Source: Chloranthus sessilifolius | Taxonomy: Eukaryota; Streptophyta; Magnoliopsida; Chloranthales; Chloranthaceae | Direction of reading: 5' to 3' | NCBI GenBank assembly: GCA_021018995.1 | Contig: CM037587.1 | Span: forward strand, 90,207,251-90,271,250 | DNA length: 64,000 nucleotides | Shown here: positions 9,153 to 20,343 of the stretch, piece after piece | Position numbering within the stretch: position 1 is the stretch's first letter | How the letters are laid out: each line of letters begins with the position of its first letter | Translations under genes and position numbers: made by a program | Notes under the pieces: model-generated | The model's input: only the letters and a program-made list of their open reading frames with translations | The model's database searches: none | What the model was told of the DNA's origin: nothing

Positions 9153-10742
9153 ATCTTTGCTAGTCCCTTAGCAAAGCTGTAATTAAATGCCACTTTCGTA
9201 GGGATCACGGATACATTTAGCATATGTACCAAGCCTTTTAAACTCCTAGGTGATCCCTAGTGGAGGAGTGAAGTCTCCTAAGGGTTTTTAGTGAAGACAC
9301 CCACAAACTTCACCATTAAAATCAGTTAAGTGTAGTGCAGATAATGACAGCACAGATTCAAATGTTTAAAGTTTCATTCCACACCCATTTAACACTTAGA
9401 GGAAACTGCAGCAATGTTTGCGGGCCATTTAGAACTTAAAAGTTAACATGTGTTTGCCTGACCACCATTTATTTAACATTAGAATTTCAATGTATGAAAT
9501 TCAGTACCCAGCTTGCCTTTGATTCAAGATCCAGGTTGGGTACCACCCTAAAGAGGTAAAAATTCATACCCAATTGTCACTAGGGCTATCTCTCATCATT
9601 AATAAATTGAGGGTGTTCATAATCTCAACAGCTCAAGAGCAGTTGCAGACCCTAAATGGGTTTGCAAGCATGAGCATAGGCCAAGCTTCTAATTTCTGAC
9701 ATCTCCAAGGATTTTCACCATAGATTGGGCAACTCTTCATCTTCACATGACAACTCATTTGACTTTGGATCCACAAGGTCTTTTAGAATGGGTTGCAATG
9801 TGGCTTATGGCTGAGGGGTGTAAAAAATAAAAGGGGTAAAAAGGGAATCCAAATTGAGAAATCAGCAAGGTAAGGAGTGGTTCATGACTTCACAACCTTC
9901 ATTCCAGTAAAAACTTCATCTTCCTCTTCTATTTCAGAGATAAAGTGGCCAGCTTCTCCTCTTCTTTTCAATTTTCAGATGATGATGTTCTCTAGACTTC
10001 TCTTTCTTTTTCTCTTTTTATTTGCTTTATTCATTCTTTTGATGAAATGCCACACAATTGCCATTGATACACAATCGTTTTCATTAAGTTGCTTTTTCTT
10101 CACCTTCCATAATATTGACCATTCTCGATTCTTTACCTCCTTCTCCTTTACCTTCTGAATTCTCAGAGTGAGGGTAAGGTTGACTCAGGTAATGAGGTTA
10201 AGGTGCAAGTTTTCTGGTGTTTGTGAAAGAAAAAATATGATTTTAAGGCTCAACTAGTGTATGCAAAAGGGCAGATTTTAAAAAGTTGGATTTTTAGGCT
10301 CAAACCATCCAAATGAGGGCATTGGATCATTTCCTTAGTCTCATGAGTGCTGTCAATTTGTTTTAATTTGGAGTTGCACAACTTCTAGTGAAAAAGTCTT
10401 GATTCACTCAGTCCTTAGAGCAGAAATAATGCGAAAAACACTCTTTAAAAGAAAATAATGGGCCCAAATCTCACTAGGTATGGTCTTCAATTTTAACTCA
10501 TGAGGTGTATTTTCGTCTGTTTCTCTCCTCTTAGGCTCGCTGAGTACTTAACTCAAAAAATTTTCTAATATTAGCTTCATGGTGGTGTCAAGATCATCTT
10601 TTATCTTATTCCAAAAGTCTGCCAAAATTTTTAAATTTTTACATGTTTCCTCATTGTATCAAGTTAAGTGAAAATTAACTTTATTCATCTCAGTTAAACC
10701 ACCATTACTACACTAAAATTAATTATTCTATTGGTAGACTGC
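9153..10742 (-). other. Conserved non-coding 3' block of inner element
   Basis: No sustained ORF. It aligns by eye, in order, with 26856-28476 of the outer element: for example the minus-strand sequences around GAGGAGAGAAA...CATGAGTT and GAAGACTTCACTCCTCCACTA-like text occur in both. Conservation of a 1.6 kb non-coding block in an autonomous and a gag-only element suggests cis functions such as packaging, RNA stability or second-strand priming. Confidence 0.55.
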
Positions 10743-10757
10743 CACACCCCCAAACCA
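10743..10757 (-). promoter_or_regulatory. Internal polypurine tract of inner element
   Basis: Minus strand TGGTTTGGGGGTGTG, nearly identical to the 3' PPT 1.6 kb further on. The outer element has the same second tract at 26840-26855, followed by the same GGCA...GTAGAC-type sequence. Candidate second initiation site for plus-strand DNA. Confidence 0.5.
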
Positions 10758-10957
10758 TTCGGAGCAGTGTCCTCACTTGTTCAAAGGGGATAAAAAGTAG
10801 TAGAATCCAAGCAGATAGACAAAAATAAACACAGAAGAAGAGAGAGAAATAGAAAATGCAAATGGAATAGTATGAAACTAAAAGAAACTTGCATTAAAAT
10901 AAAAAGAAAATATAACAAAAAGATTGAAAAAGAAAAGGCAAAATGGGGGGGGGGGGG

Positions 10958-11206
10958 TCAATGTGTAGCCGGGGGAGGGTTTGAGGAAGATGGAGGGGGA
11001 GATGCAGGTGTTGCCATTGTTTTTGTCTTCTTCTTTTCTCTCTTCTCTCTTTTTCTCTTTTTCTTTTCCTCCTTGGCGAGGATTCGCTGGACCTCGTCAA
11101 ATTCATCCTAGAGAAATTGCAAGGGGTCCGACTCCTTTGGCGGTGGGGGATCTTCCCAGATGGGGTAAAATTTGATTGGGAACCCGAAGGGGGTGTCATC
11201 CGCCAT
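10958..11206 (-). pseudogene. Small basic ORF (ORF4 candidate) of inner element
   Basis: ATG at 11206 in an excellent plant start context (CACAAATGGCGG). It reads MADDTPFGFPIKFYPIWED, then a Pro-rich stretch, TAG at 11110, then DEFDEVQRILAKEE, a Lys/Glu/Arg block and a Ser/Pro tail ending at TGA 10958. About 82 codons with one internal stop. The Lys/Glu block could be a short coiled coil or a nuclear localisation signal. Family not recognised. It is preceded by a CGCG cluster (11457-11540) and a TTTAAATAT sequence (11442-11434), as if it had its own promoter. Poly-G at 10945-10957 lies just past the stop. Confidence 0.35.
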
Positions 11207-11433
11207 TTGTGTGATGAGGTATGGACTTCTAGGGGTAGAAGAGGAGGGATGAGATAAAAAGGGACGGATGGCCGGTTTAAAAGAGAGGGACGAGGGAACA
11301 TGAATCGGCGGAATTGAAATTGCGCCCCTTTTCAAACTTGGCAATAAATGAGTGTTGTGTGGGGAAAGAAAAAACACACAACTGGCTCTTTGGAAAAGAG
11401 AAGGAGCATTAATTGATTGTCCAAAGATAGGCA

Positions 11434-11540
11434 TGATATTTAAAGAGGTAAGTGTATCGCGCGGGGATCCTCGCGAAGAGCAATCAGTGATGAGTAAAGG
11501 ACATTTCTCGCGCAGCTGAGCTGGGGATCTTCGTGAGGTA
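11434..11540 (-). promoter_or_regulatory. CGCG cluster plus TATA-like sequence upstream of small ORF
   Basis: Minus strand: GCTGCGCGAG near 11515, CTTCGCGAGGATCCCCGCGCG at 11478-11458, then CTCTTTAAATATC at 11445-11433, about 230 bases before the ATG at 11206. The same CGCG cores occur in the element's U3. Confidence 0.35.
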
Positions 11541-11849
11541 GCCTAACGTGGCTCATCAATTTGAAGAAGAAGTCATTGAACTCCCTGAGGCCAGTATATG
11601 TACAAATTTATATAACCACCATCTCCATCTGTCCTCCACACGGATTACTATTGCAAAGAAACATAGCCTCCCTCAACTCATCTCCCATGAATGGCAAAAA
11701 GAATAAAATCAAAAGTAGCAAACAAACCTAAAGAAGCACACAGAACAGAGCAATAGACAAAAACTAGAAATTCTATTAAAGTGGAATAAAAATAGTTACA
11801 AATGTAATTACAACAAGAAAAACCTAATATACAATCTAGAAGCTAGGAT
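11541..11849. other. Non-coding spacer
   Basis: AT-rich stretch between the end of the third ORF (11850) and the CGCG cluster. No ORF or repeat recognised. Confidence 0.4.
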
Positions 11850-14800
11850 CTAATCTGAATCCGAATCTGTAAGGAAATCCCAGCCCATCTTTTTAACCTG
11901 TGCCTTAAGGGCAGCTCTATCCTATTTCTTCTTTTCCTCCCTCTCCTTTTTCTTTTTGGCTGGTGTTTTTGCTGCAGCTGGAGCTTTAGGTGCCCGCACC
12001 CTTACTTTTGGTGGCTTGGGAGCCTTTGGTTCCTTGAGTTCATGAGGGGCTTTTCCTTTGCGCTTAGCAGGGGGTGGCAGGAGATTTTCCTTTGCCTTTG
12101 CCTTTGGCTTCTGCTTCTGCAGTGAGGACCACTGGGGATTTTCCTTTTCCAGTGGCTTTGGGTTCCTCAGTGGGGACCACTGGGAATTTTCCTTTTCCAG
12201 TGAACTCAGGTTGGGCAGGGGACTATGCCTCTTCAGACTAGGCAGCAGGCTCTTTGCCAATTTTTAAAGGGACAGCTTTGAGAGCAGACCACTTGGCAGT
12301 GACTTTCCTCCGCTGAGGATAAGTTTGCTTCTGTGGTGGTTCAGCAGAGGCCGTGGTAAGGGTAGGTTGCTCAGTAGTTGGAGGCTGGCCGTAGGAGGTG
12401 AAGTAGGAGCTTTTCCTTTGTCTTGTTGGGGCTTAGGTGTTGCCTCCTCAGACTGGGCAGGTGGAGCTGGAGTAGTAGTTGGCTCAGGGCCAGGCATGTG
12501 AACAGAGATGGGGGTCGGCTGGTAAGGTTCATTTCGGGCAGCAGTCAATGCGGATTCCAATGAGGCTATCTTGATTTGATATTTGAGGATGTCAGTCTCA
12601 TGGATCTCCTTTTGGATTTTTTAGATTTCCTGGGCATTGTTAAGTCATTTTTCAAGCATTCTTGCCCGGGCATTCGTGGCAGCAGCATTGGATTTCTCAT
12701 ACTTCCAATTTATCTGATGATAAGTAGTTGTAGCCTTGGCCTTTTTGGTAGGCATCCAAAGTGTTAGTCCACCCCAATGAGATGCCCAAAAGCTACTGTC
12801 GATGTTCCTCCGTCATTTTGTCAATCTGCTCCAGCAGGGGGTCTCAATTGATTGGCAAAGCTTGGCCATGCCCCTCAGGACATCCTTCCTCAGGTAAGCA
12901 TTATCTCTCATATGATGGAGGATGGTGAGGTAGGGAGGGCTGTAAAAATAATGTTTTGGGGCGATGGGAAGATAGGAGGTGGAAGGAGCAAAGTGTGCTT
13001 GGTCCTGGGGGGGAGGAGGGGGAATGATAGTAGGGAAGTCAAGTTGTGGGGGAATGGGGTCAGGTTCTGGGTTTGTTTGTGTAGATTTGGTAGAGAAGGT
13101 GGGGGTAGGATAAGAGGGGGGAAGGAGGGTATAGGGGGAAAGGAAAAGGGTATAGGCTCAATAGGAGTTAGGGGTGATGGGGGATGGAAAATGGGAATTG
13201 TGAAAGGGATTAAAGGAAATGGGTGGGTAAGAGTTAATGGTGATGGTGAGGAGGGGGGGTAATGAGTCAGGAGGGAAGTCTGTTTGTGTCTGTCTATCAG
13301 TGGACAGGACCAAGGGGGGTGAAGTGGATGGTGGAGGGATGGGTGGAGTGGTTAAGGTGTGTAGGGTGGATTGGATGGAGGTGAGTTCAGCCTGCATCTG
13401 GTCCTGTTTTTGGGTATTGGTGGATAACTGGGCTTATATGTCTTGGATAAGGGATAGGATGAGGGTTAGTGTGTCAAAGCTAGAAGGTTGAGTTTGGAAA
13501 GAAGAGGGTACTAGTTGGAAAGGGGAGGAAGGAGCATGATGGAAAGTGGAGGGAGGGGAAGAGTGGGGTTCTGGGGAGTGGTGCTGGGAGGTAGTTGGAG
13601 AGTCTGGCAGAGGGGTGTAGTAGGCAATCATTGTTTCAAGGAATGTAGAGATGAAGGCTTGGAAGCCTATAGATGTGTTAAGGGTTAAGTCAATGTCTGG
13701 GAGAGGGGATGTAGTAGATATGGCTGGGGTGGTAGTTTCTTCAAGGTGGGGTGTGTCAATGGGGATAGAAGGTATTGAGGGTGGTGTTTGGGAGATGGTT
13801 GGGATGGTCTCAGTTGTTTTTCGTTTTTTATAGGAGATGAGTGGGGGGCTGGTAGGCTTAGGTGGAGATAAGGGAGGAATTATGGCTGTGTACTGAGGTA
13901 AGGTAGGGGATGGTGAGTCCTCCCATGGACCAAGCACAAGTGAAGGGGGAGTGGGCATGGAGAATGGAAACAGAGGGGGGTGAGAGATGGATGCAAGAGG
14001 GGTGGTGGATGCAGGGGTAACAGGTGCTGCTGCAGCGATGGAAGTGATAATCTCTGGAGGCACCTCCTTTGTAGCAGGGGTAGGCCCTGATCCAGCCGCC
14101 TGTTGCTTGTAGGCGGGGACTGAGCCTCAGCTTTCTTCTTTTTCTGGCCCCCCATCAAGCTCCTACTGATTACCCATTGCCTCTTGACAAAGGTAGTAGG
14201 GGTAAGGGTGGTGGTCTGCTCAATCCGTCCTATCTTGTATCCCCCCTTATCAGCAGCAAGGTAATGATTCTTGCATAGGGTAGAGTGTGAGGCTTCTTGT
14301 TTGACTCTAACTTCTCTACTGTGTCTTTCATAACCTCAAAAATTATCCAGGCTGCATGGAAGCCTCCCATGTGGTAGGAGTAGACAGCATCCGCAATGGG
14401 GGTTCTCCTCTCTTGCTGATGTCCTGAGCAATATATATTCTTCCACAGGACTTGGTCAATGAACAGCAGTTCAGGTTCGAGTTCCCTCCTTCTGATTGAG
14501 TCCCCGGTGGCTTTTAATCCTCTAGTTAGGGCCAGTGCAATTGTATCAATCGATGCACTCAGAGGGGGGCCATATCCACAGCTAGGATTGAATGCTGCTG
14601 GGATGCCCAACACTTTAGCGATCATCTTGGTGCCCACTAACATATCAAAGTCGTCAATTAGCACCAGCAAGTACCCTTGTCCATCATTGTCCTTCTTGAC
14701 CTTGATGTGCTGATAAAACAGCTGCACTAGCCTGGGGTAGGCTAGTGCTGGAATTCCTCTCATCAATGGCATCAGGCCCGCTTTGCTCATAAATTGTACT

Positions 14801-15036
14801 ACAGGGGCAGAGGGAGGTTCTTTCTCAAAAAATGGCACATCAAAGGCTGTTTCAGGCTCCAATGGAATTGACTCCATGAGCTCAGAAGGAGTAGAGAACT
14901 TAGTGGTTGGTACCACCGCCTCCTCAACCACTTCCTTTCCTTTTTTGGGGGACTTTGAAGTCTTGGCCTTTTTAGGGGTGGTCTCTGCAGGGTCCTTGTC
15001 CTTCCCTTTTCTCTTCTGTGTAGATTTTGGAGCCAT
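11850..15036 (-). pseudogene. Third ORF (Athila ORF3) with putative plant transposon domain
   Basis: ATG at 15036 opens 268 codons. Residues 1-60 are a Lys/Ser/Pro-rich tail with KKAKTSKSPKKGK (NLS-like). Residues about 75-255 resemble the plant transposon protein domain: PRLVQLFYQHIK, then YLLVLIDDFDMLVGTKMIAKVLGIP, then LEPELLFIDQVLWKNIY and SYHMGGFHAAWIIFEVMK. After a frame shift between 14230 and 14063 one frame continues to 11850, with stops (for example at 13434, 12264 and 11922). This part has a Pro/Ser/Thr-rich middle, a Lys/Pro/Glu-rich section and an acidic end SDSD. Downstream ORFs of Athila are often called env-like, but I see no signal peptide or membrane span, so I do not call it env. 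Upstream lies its own CGCG cluster and a telo-box leader. Confidence 0.6.
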
Positions 15037-15290
15037 ATATAACTCTGTCCTATAGTATGAGAAACGAAGGCTGAAATCTAGGGTTTGGTTAGATTTGACG
15101 CACAGGGCACCTCAAGATCTCTGAGCAGAGGGCAATGGATGGGGGTGATGTTAGGAACAACTCTATAGAATTGTGAAGTGAATGATGAGCTGTAGGAGTG
15201 ATGCTGGAGGGGAGGGGAGAGCTCTAGAAGCTAAGGTTTCACAGAGGGAAGAAGGATAAAAATAATGAAGAAGGGACAAAGCGCAGGGTT
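15037..15290 (-). promoter_or_regulatory. Leader-like sequence with telo-box before third ORF
   Basis: On the minus strand this is pyrimidine-rich and carries AAACCCTAG at about 15090-15082, a telo-box typical of plant 5' leaders, then TATATATGGCTCC at the ATG. It separates the CGCG cluster (15300-15840) from the ORF. Confidence 0.4.
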
Positions 15291-15299
15291 GAAATACTT

Positions 15300-15840
15300 A
15301 TCTCGAAGCTCGGTGCGCTTTGGAACATCTGGTCGCGGGTTTGGAAATGAACCTAGCGAAGGTGTTGATTAAATCTGGATTGTGTGACAATCTCTCAAGT
15401 TATCCTTGGAGCGCGTGACAGAGTGAGATTAATTCATGTGAATTGCGCGAGCAGCTCCTAGGTCTCTTTTGGACTGTGCGAAAAGCTCTGAGGTTCATTT
15501 TGAATCTCGCGACAGAATTAGAATCTCGCGACAGTAAATGAAGTATTTCTGTTGTATTGCGTGAGAGTCTCCTAGTTTATCTTGCGAACCTCGCGACAGC
15601 CTGATAATCTCACGATAACTACTGAATAGCTCGATGTGGACCGTACGAGAGGTTCACTGGTGTAAAGGAATCGTTCGACGGCTGATGGATGGCCCTATGT
15701 GAATCGCGCAAAAAGTTCTTAGGTGCGCATGAATCTCATGACAGCTATTGAATGTTTCCATGTGAACTATGCGAAATTCTCCCAGACTTCCTTTTTAACC
15801 TAGCGTAGCTTTTGAATCTCGCGATAGTCTCCCAGACTTC
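15300..15840 (-). repeat. CGCG repeat cluster upstream of third ORF
   Basis: Repeats of TCGCGACAG or TCGCGAG type and their CG-decayed forms (CTCATGACAG, CTCACGATA) at about 25-60 base intervals, linked by TGAATCT/CTGAATAGCT text. Cores match those in the U3 of the same element (8385-8895). It lies between integrase (ends 16185) and the third ORF (starts 15036). Candidate duplicated promoter module. Confidence 0.55.
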
Positions 15841-15870
15841 CTTTTTCGACCCAGTGACAGTAAGGTATAA

Positions 15871-15894
15871 AACAGAGAGCATGTGCTCTCTGTT
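15871..15894. repeat. 11-base perfect inverted repeat
   Basis: AACAGAGAGCA then two bases then TGCTCTCTGTT. Strong potential hairpin at the upstream edge of the CGCG cluster, outside any ORF. Confidence 0.6.
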
Positions 15895-16184
15895 CTGCCC
15901 CTTTGGTTGTTTGCTTGTGGTTGGAGCCTGGGCATGACTCTCTCCTATGGCTACCTTTAGACACATGTAAACTCAATCATTCAATCAAAAACGACCTCCC
16001 ATATTAGGCGTGCAACAGAAGCTATCTATTGAAAAACAGTAAGAATCAAACCATGCATCAAAAGCTTAAAACAGATTGGTCCAGATTCAGATAAGACCAT
16101 GAACAAATCCTAAAGAATAGAAACAAGTAAGATAAATCAATCAAAAACATCATACATATGATACAGTATTGACACACCTGTGGG
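15895..16184. other. Spacer after integrase
   Basis: No ORF supported and no repeat seen. It lies between integrase and the CGCG cluster on the element's sense strand. Confidence 0.4.
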
Positions 16185-17779
16185 TCAGTTTGAAGAAGGA
16201 TCTCCTTGAAGGTGAATGGTGCCCATGAGTTCGGCAGGTTTTTCAAAACAAGGCTTAAGCCTCTGACCATTCACTTTCAAGGTTCTCCCAGACTTGGGAT
16301 CCTTGATTTCCACAGCACCAGATGGGGAAACATGCATGACAATGTAAGGACCTTCCCATCTGGATTTCAATTTGCCCGGAAAAAACTTAAGTTTGGAGTT
16401 AAACAACCAAACCTTATCACCAGCAATGAAACTCTTTCTCAACAGCCCTTTGTCAAAGAAAGTTTTGGACCTTTCCATGTAGATCCTGGCATTGGCATAC
16501 GCATCCATCCTTAGTTCTTCCTATTCAGATAGCTGCAACGACCTGTGAAGACCAGCAGAAGTTAGATCTAGATTTAAATGTTTGATGGCCCAATAGGCCC
16601 TGTGCTCTAACTCCACTGGGAGATGATAGGCCTTGCCATAGACCAATATGAATGGGGACATACCAATGGGGGTCTTATAGGCAGTCCTATAAGCCCACAT
16701 TGCATCATTAAGCTTGTCAGCCCAATCCTTCCTATCAGTCCTCACAGTCTTCTCAAAGATATGCTTGATCTCCCTATTTTAAATTTCAACTTGCCCACTG
16801 GTTTGTGGGTGGTAGGGAGTAGCAATCCTATGGGTGACAGAATATTTCTTGAGCAAGCTCTCAAAATTTCTGTTATAGAAATTGCTCCCCCCATCACTGA
16901 TAATGGCTCTAGGGGTACCAAATCTGGAGAAGATATTCTGCTTTATGAACTTGAGGACAACTTGATTATCATTAGTTCTTGTGGCAATGTGGCTTCTACC
17001 CATTTAGAAACATAGTCGACTGCCACTAAGATGAAATGAAAACCATTTGAAGGAGGGAAGGGGCCCATAAAGTCAATACCCCACACATCAAACAATTCTA
17101 CAACAAGGATGGGCTGTAAAGGCATTGAATTTGGTTTAGACAGCCCTCCTAATTTCTGACATCTTTCACAGGTCTTACAGTGTGTATTGGCATCTCTGAA
17201 AAGAGAAGGCCAATAGAACCCACACTGCAGCACTTTGTCAGCTGTTTTTCTCCCACTAAAGTGACCCCCACAGGCATTTTCATGGCACATGGCCAGAATA
17301 CTGGGGACATCACTTCCGGGGACACATTTCTGAATGATTTGGTCTGCACAATACTTATACAAGCAAGGTTCTTCCCAGAAGAAGAATTTGACCTGTGAGA
17401 AAAATAGGTCTTTGTCCATTTTTATCCAATGGACAGGAATCTTGCCTATAACTAGATAATTGACAATATGTGCATACCAGGGAACTAAAGACTGGACGGC
17501 AAACAGCTGCTCATCCGGGAAGACATCATTTGTAGCAAGGTCATCAACACTTTTTTTCAATATAATTCTGGACAAGTGGTCAACCACCATATTTTCTACA
17601 CCCTTCTTGTCCTTGATTTCGTTGTCAAACTCTTGCAACAGGAGTATCCATCTAATCAATCTGGGCTTTGCATCCTTCTTGGACAGTAGGTACTTTAATG
17701 CTGAGTGGTCAGTGAAGATGACAGTTTTAGACCCAAGTAGGTAAGGTCTAAACTTGTCCACAGCAAAAACCACTGCCAA
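16185..17779 (-). pseudogene. pol: RNase H and integrase of inner Athila element
   Basis: From about 17779 the frame gives an RNase H end ([44 protein letters not shown]). The integrase HHCC zinc finger follows (HENACGGH ... CKTCERC), then the core with WGIDFMGPF and, after a shift near 17000-16940, AIISDGGSNF and the downstream HPQTSGQVE, giving a D,D,E set. The end includes [14 protein letters not shown] and the basic C-terminal domain (KSRWEGPYIV, LKPCFEKP). At least one frameshift and stops at 16781-16779 and near 16512 break it. Integrase inserts cDNA into the host genome; RNase H removes template RNA. Confidence 0.88.
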
Positions 17780-18009
17780 GCTCTTCTCGCTTGGTTGTGT
17801 AGTTCAAATGAGCTTCAGCAAGTGATTTGGCGAGATAAGCAATGACCACAGTGCATTTTATCCTTTCTCCGCCCAAGACAAAGACCTATTGCCAAGTCGA
17901 TGCATCACACATCAACTCAAAGGGCAAGGTATAATGTGTTTGTTGGAGTGCAGGAGCAAAGGTGAGACAGATTTTAACTTTTCAAAAGCCTCAAGACATT
18001 CGAGAAAAA

Positions 18010-19620
18010 TCAAAGGCACATCTGGCGGAAGCGGTGGCACAATGGTTTAGCAATCTTGCTGAAGTCTTTGATAAACCTCCTGTAGAATCCAACATGCCCA
18101 AGGAAGGATCTGGTTTGCTTGACTATTCTCGGAGGGGGCAAATTTTTAATGAGGTCAACTTTGGCCTTGTCTACCTCAATTCCATCTTTAGAGACCACAT
18201 GGCCCAACACAATTCTCTGTGTCACCATGAAGTGGCTCTTCTCCCAACTTAAGACCAAATTGATCTCCTCACATCTTTGTAAGACCTGATGGAGGTGTTG
18301 CAGACATTGGTCAAAGCTATCCCCATAAACTAAAAAATCATCCATGAAAATTTCCAAGAATTTATCAATCATATCAGAAAAGATGGCATACATACACCTC
18401 TGAAAGGTGGCTGGGGCATTACACAGTCCAAAAGGCATCCTTCTGTAAGCAAAGGTGCCGAAAGGACAAGTAAAAGTAGTTTTCTCTTTATCAAGGGGGT
18501 GTACGGGGATCTGGTTGTACCTTGAGTACCCATCAAGAAAACAGTAAAAAGCTTTCCCAGCCAACTTATCCAAAATTTGATCAATAAAAGGGAGAGAGAA
18601 GTGGTCTTTTCTGGTCTTGGAGTTGAGTTTTTGATAATCGATGCAAACTCTCCAGCCAGTGGTCTCCCTGGCTCGTCTCAACTCTCCAGAGTCAGTTGTG
18701 ATCACTGTTATACCAGATTTCCATTCAAAATCAGAGATGGGATAAATTACCCCAGCATCCAGCAACTTAATGATTTCTTTCAGAACCACTTCTTGCATGT
18801 GAGGATTCAATTTCCTATGCATTTCCCTGGAGGGTGTTGCGCCCTCCTCTAGATGAATCCTATGCATACAGATTGATGCATCAATCCCTCCCTGATCAGC
18901 AATGGTCCAGCCAATTGCTTTCTTGTGCTTCCTCAGAACTGTTAGCAATTCCTCCTCTTGCTCACTGGTTAGAGAAGATGAGATAATTACAGGAAGTTTC
19001 TCTTCTTTCTCGAGGAAAGCATATTTCAATGTCTTTGGCAGCTTCTTAAGCTCCAGATCAGGGGCTTGTTGGATGGATGGCAGGATTGGTGTATTGTTGG
19101 TTAGAGGAAGGGGCAGCAATGTAGGTTTCCAATTAGAATGTTGCACTAAGCCCACAGAAGACCTCACTAGGGGTATGTCTTCTGGCATTAAAGCTAGGCT
19201 TCCTTCCTCCACCATGTTCCAAATTTTAGTTAAATCAGTGACAATGTTGCTCCACTCCAGCAGAATGGGCAGTTCTTCTTCAACAATTTCTTCTAGTACA
19301 TCCACTGCAAAGTATTCCTCATTGTCCAGCTGAGGGTACTTTGCACTGTTGTACACATTAAGCTCAACTTTCATATGTCCGAAAGTGACTTCCATGATCC
19401 CAGACTTGCATTGAATGCATGCATTGGCAGTGGCCAAAAATGGTCTGCCCAGAATGACAGGTATCGGGGATGTACTCTTGTTACAACCCATGTCTAAAAC
19501 AAGGAAGTCTGCAGGGTAGAAGAACTTGTCTACCCCCACTAGGACATCCTCAACCACTCCCATGGGTTTCCTCTCAGACCTATCAGCCATCAATAGAACA
19601 ATGGGGGTGGCACTCCCCAA
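18010..19620 (-). pseudogene. pol: Reverse transcriptase of inner Athila element
   Basis: Longest open stretch of the window (536 codons). The N-terminal third is the protease-RT linker with VILGRPFLATA (end of the protease domain). RT motifs follow in order: GITVITT, WRVCIDYQKLN, FYCFLDGYSRYNQIPV, FGLCNAPATFQRCM, the catalytic box FMDDFLVYG and FLGHVGFYRRFIKDF. The YRKLN/SGYNQ variants and FMDDF are Athila-like. It is in the same frame as gag and protease upstream, with a stop at 19627 separating it. The RT/RNase H junction (17780-18010) is frame-shifted. It would copy element RNA into cDNA in cytoplasmic particles if intact. Confidence 0.92.
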
Positions 19621-19626
19621 ACCTAA

Positions 19627-20331
19627 TCATGATATACACCGTATGGCGGGAAAGTTATCTGCTCCAAGGTCCAAAAGGGCCCTTCCAATCGTGTGGTCAC
19701 CAATAATACAGGGAATAGTGGGTATCCCTGGGTCTTGCAATTTCTCAGGTATTGTCATGGTTAATACAGAATTAACTGTATCAGTTGCAAATACTTTTTT
19801 AGACAAATGGCCTCTGGCCTTCCTTTTCTGAGTACAAAGGTCTTTCAGAAACTTTGCATAGGCTGGGACCTGTCGGATTGCATCAAGCAGGGGTAAATTT
19901 ATTTTGACCTGCCTAAAGGTCTCCATCATTTCCTCGATCTGTGCCTGACCCTTATCAAAAGGGGCAAGGCCACTCAAAGCTTGAGGAAAAGGCAGCTGAG
20001 GTACTGCTGGTTCCTCAGCTGCAAACCTATGATTGAACTTTTGTTTTTTTCTTTTTTCTATTTTTATCTCCTGCTGAGGATCATCTACAACCTCTCTATT
20101 TTTCTCTTGTTGAAGGGTAGCAGGCAGCTCTTGACTCTGTGCTCTAACAAAGTCTTTATCATTTTCACTTGACATTTCCTTGGGAATGACCTCTCCTTGT
20201 TCTTTTCCCACCTGGTTGTCTACCAGCTTGCCAAACCTTAAGGCTGTGATGGCATTGGCCCTCTCAAAATTTGAGGAGCCTTCTCCGATGGAATACTGGC
20301 CCTTTGGGTTGGCTACTGGCTGGCTTGGCAA
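19627..20331 (-). pseudogene. pol: Protease region and gag C-terminus of inner Athila
   Basis: Continuation of the gag frame after a stop near 20344. It contains a charged linker (EIKIEKRKKQKF), a helical stretch FRQVKINLPLLDAIRQVPAYAKFLKDL common to Athila polyproteins, and the aspartic protease site LLDLGAD (usual family form LLDLGAS). A stop at 19627-19629 falls just after the active site. Protease cleaves Gag-Pol. Confidence 0.85.
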
Positions 20332-20343
20332 CCTGCCCTCCTC

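Noticed and set aside
9877-10158. Hydrophobic 93-codon plus-strand frame
   Set aside because: T-rich stretch antisense to the inner element in its conserved non-coding block; not open in the homologous outer block.
10945-10957. Poly-G run as a biological signal (G-quadruplex)
   Set aside because: A single homopolymer of uncertain length at the end of the small ORF; could be a sequencing artefact.
11108-11434. Longer open frame upstream-extended from the small ORF
   Set aside because: The 5' extension has leader-like composition; the ATG at 11206 has the good start context, so the shorter form was kept.
12852-13491. Gly/Arg/Val-rich open frames on the plus strand
   Set aside because: They are the complement of the Pro/Ser/Thr-rich part of the Athila third ORF on the minus strand; no motif and no start context.
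11850-15036. Calling the Athila third ORF an envelope gene
   Set aside because: No signal peptide, transmembrane segment or glycoprotein-like features; the recognisable part resembles a plant transposon domain.
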